A stretch of 64,000 bases of DNA, taken from Fuerstiella sp041398845. GTDB lineage: Bacteria > Planctomycetota > Planctomycetia > Planctomycetales > Planctomycetaceae. The position numbers were made by a program, and so were the translations under genes. Positions 62,624-64,000 of this stretch are shown piece after piece (the stretch's first letter is position 1; each line of letters starts with the position of its first letter). The stretch lies in assembly GCA_041398845.1 (NCBI GenBank), contig JAWKTZ010000007.1, positions 1,426,001-1,490,000 of the forward strand, given 5' to 3'. The notes under the pieces are model-generated. The model saw only the letters and a program-made list of their open reading frames with translations, searched no databases and was not told the origin of the DNA.

Positions 62624-63127
62624 TTGTCATCGAGGCAGAAAGGTTCCCAAATTACTGGATTGACTCATTTTGACAGTGACGGAGCCAGCCGGATGGTGGA
62701 TGTGGGGGACAAACCGGTCACATTGCGCACCGCAAAAGCGGAAGGTTTTGTGTTAATGCGCCCGGAAACTCTGCGGACTATTCGGCAGAAACAGATTTCC
62801 AAAGGAGATGTGCTGGAAGTTGCTCGACTGGCCGGAATTATGGCAACCAGGAGAACGGACGAACTGATCCCGTTATGTCATTCTCTTGGACTGGACGCCG
62901 CCGAACTGTCATTCAGTTTTCCGGACGATCGTCGTGTTCGGCTCGAAAGTCGAGTGTCCGTGAGGGCACGAACGGGAGTGGAAATGGAAGCGTTGATGGC
63001 GGTGAGTGTTGCGGCGTTGACCATCTATGACATGTGTAAGTCCATCGATCGGGAGATGCAGATTGAATCGGTTCGATTGGTGGAAAAAACGGGCGGACGC
63101 AGCGGACACTTTCAACGCAACACCTGA
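62624..63127 (+). CDS. moaC: Cyclic pyranopterin monophosphate synthase
   Basis: A 167-residue protein of normal length. It converts the GTP-derived 3',8-cyclo intermediate to cyclic pyranopterin monophosphate in molybdenum cofactor synthesis. The family core is complete: 'MVDVGDKPVTLRTAKAEG' (about 24-41), 'KGDVLEVARLAGIMATRRTD' (about 61-80), 'LIPLCHSLGLD' (about 82-92), and 'GVEMEALMAVSVAALTIYDM' (about 117-136) followed by 'TGGRSGHF'. The start is doubtful: TTG 62624 gives a short extension, TTG 62660 is nearer the E. coli start, and AAAGG (62639-62643) would best serve an ATT at 62651. No other moa gene is adjacent; the next gene follows after 97 bases. Confidence 0.95.
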   Translation: MSSRQKGSQITGLTHFDSDGASRMVDVGDKPVTLRTAKAEGFVLMRPETLRTIRQKQISKGDVLEVARLAGIMATRRTDELIPLCHSLGLDAAELSFSFPDDRRVRLESRVSVRARTGVEMEALMAVSVAALTIYDMCKSIDREMQIESVRLVEKTGGRSGHFQRNT

Positions 63128-63224
63128 CCACCACGTGCCAGAATTTCGGCAGGCAGCACTGATCCAGCGGCGATTATCCACAACACGTTCCGGCTTGCAG
63201 GAATTGAAACCGAACGGCAGATCC

Positions 63225-64000
63225 ATGACATCCACGTTACTTTCTGCAACCGACCTCAGGAACCGGATTCAGCAGCATCTGGCCGCCGACCTGCTGACGG
63301 TGAATCAGATCCTCCAGCGTCAACTGAGTTCTTCCAGCGTTTTTGTGTCGGACGTGGTGCAGCATGTGTCTCGGTATCGAGGCAAGCAGATTCGTCCGGT
63401 TTTGCTGCTGCTGATGTCGCGTCTGGAGTCCGGTCAAAGCAGCGAACGGGCACAGATGCTGGCAGCGGCCGTCGAAGCGATCCACCTGGCCACTCTGGTT
63501 CATGACGACGTCATCGACGAATCGGAAACACGGCGACATGTGGCGACCGTTCATCGCCGCTGGAATACTGAAACCAGCGTGTTGCTGGGCGATTTTCTGT
63601 TTTCCAGAGCCTTCCATCTGTCAGCAGCAACAGGTGACGCGGCGGCCTGTGCGCTGATCGGGCGAGCTACCGATCGCACGTGCGAAGGCGAACTGCATCA
63701 GATTGCTGCTCGCCTTGAACAGTCCACTTCCGAACGCGACTACTTTCGCATTATTCGCGGCAAAACCGGCCATTTGTTTGCATTGAGTTGCCAACTGGGA
63801 ATGCGTTCTTCCGGAGCATCCGCACAGAACGTCCGGGCAGCCGCTCGTTTCGGCATGCGGCTGGGACTTGCCTTCCAGATCGCCGATGACGTGCTGGACG
63901 TGACTCAGTCTGCGACATCCACCGGCAAGGATGAAGGCAACGATCTGCAGAACGGTCGCCGGACACTGCCTGTGCTGCGAGCTCTGACTTCGGCTGCCGT
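63225..64000 (+). CDS. trans-Polyprenyl diphosphate synthase, N-terminal part (cut by window end)
   Basis: The frame starts at ATG 63225 and is open to the last base; about 258 residues are visible out of an expected 320-340. It shows the first Asp-rich motif DDVID at residues 94-98 with the preceding 'HLATLVH' helix and following R-R, 'LLGDFLFSRAF' (about 120-130), 'GKTGHLFALSCQLG', and the second Asp-rich motif 'QIADDVLDVT'. 'GKDEGNDLQNGRRTLPVL' near the end is the conserved G-K-x-x-G-x-D-L...TLP segment. Enzymes of this group extend isopentenyl diphosphate chains for quinone side chains or carotenoids. Product length depends on residues before the first motif and is not assigned; IspB/HepT-type is most likely. 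Confidence 0.93.
   Translation, partial: MTSTLLSATDLRNRIQQHLAADLLTVNQILQRQLSSSSVFVSDVVQHVSRYRGKQIRPVLLLLMSRLESGQSSERAQMLAAAVEAIHLATLVHDDVIDESETRRHVATVHRRWNTETSVLLGDFLFSRAFHLSAATGDAAACALIGRATDRTCEGELHQIAARLEQSTSERDYFRIIRGKTGHLFALSCQLGMRSSGASAQNVRAAARFGMRLGLAFQIADDVLDVTQSATSTGKDEGNDLQNGRRTLPVLRALTSAA

Overview
The window looks like the chromosome of a free-living planctomycete (Planctomycetales/Planctomycetia; genus not assigned). The evidence is the set of lineage-typical families: a TAT-exported DUF1501 protein, DUF1080/LamG-like modules, a giant TPR protein whose beta-sandwich modules resemble the Rhodopirellula DUF1581/DUF1583 pair, a huge surface protein with the short 'ERMEDRALLSG' N-terminal signature, a GYF_2 membrane protein, and a MoxR/DUF58/vWA operon. 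No rRNA, tRNA or CRISPR array was found. GTG and TTG starts appear to be used several times.

Layout. 0.2-7.0 kb: an HlyD-type adaptor (-), then a polytopic TPR membrane protein and an exported Asp-box (sialidase-fold) protein (+). 7.2-21.2 kb: a minus-strand pair, a 4130-residue exported TPR protein followed by a Gln/Glu-rich coiled-coil membrane protein with a cysteine cluster. 21.5-29.0 kb: the divergent operon moxR - [GxxExxY cassette] - DUF58 - BatA-like vWA - two-vWA/GATase-like membrane protein. 29.0-34.6 kb: DUF1501 (-), class IV aminotransferase (+), RimI-type acetyltransferase (-), DUF1080 protein (+) and a histone-H1-like-tailed HhH protein (+). 34.8-41.0 kb: a YbhN/LPG-synthase-like flippase (-), RNase D, a protease-LamG-SirB1 fusion and a NodB-type deacetylase (+). 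41.0-42.2 kb: palindromic repeats and a decayed IS5-family element. 42.2-43.2 kb: hemC (-). 43.9-58.3 kb: a 4790-residue metzincin/adhesin-like surface protein. 58.7-64.0 kb: a GYF_2 protein, an exported unknown, DUF4058, moaC and the start of a trans-polyprenyl diphosphate synthase.

The least ordinary signal is a layered set of small mobile or palindromic elements. (i) A GxxExxY PD-(D/E)XK gene sits inside a terminal-inverted-repeat element, next to an internally deleted copy of the same element; both interrupt the moxR-DUF58 operon. (ii) A family of about 70-100 bp palindromes (copies at 23.15, 32.79, 33.97 and 34.71 kb) is built like bidirectional terminators. (iii) A second palindromic family (34.60 and 41.13 kb) ends in GTCCAG(T/C)TA, and in both copies a different TA-targeting element has inserted at that TA. 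(iv) Three genes (GxxExxY, the YbhN-like gene, hemC) have a TAG stop codon made from a target TA plus the first G of such an element.

All assignments come from reading motifs, translated sequence and spacing by eye. Domain names are family recognition, not search results.
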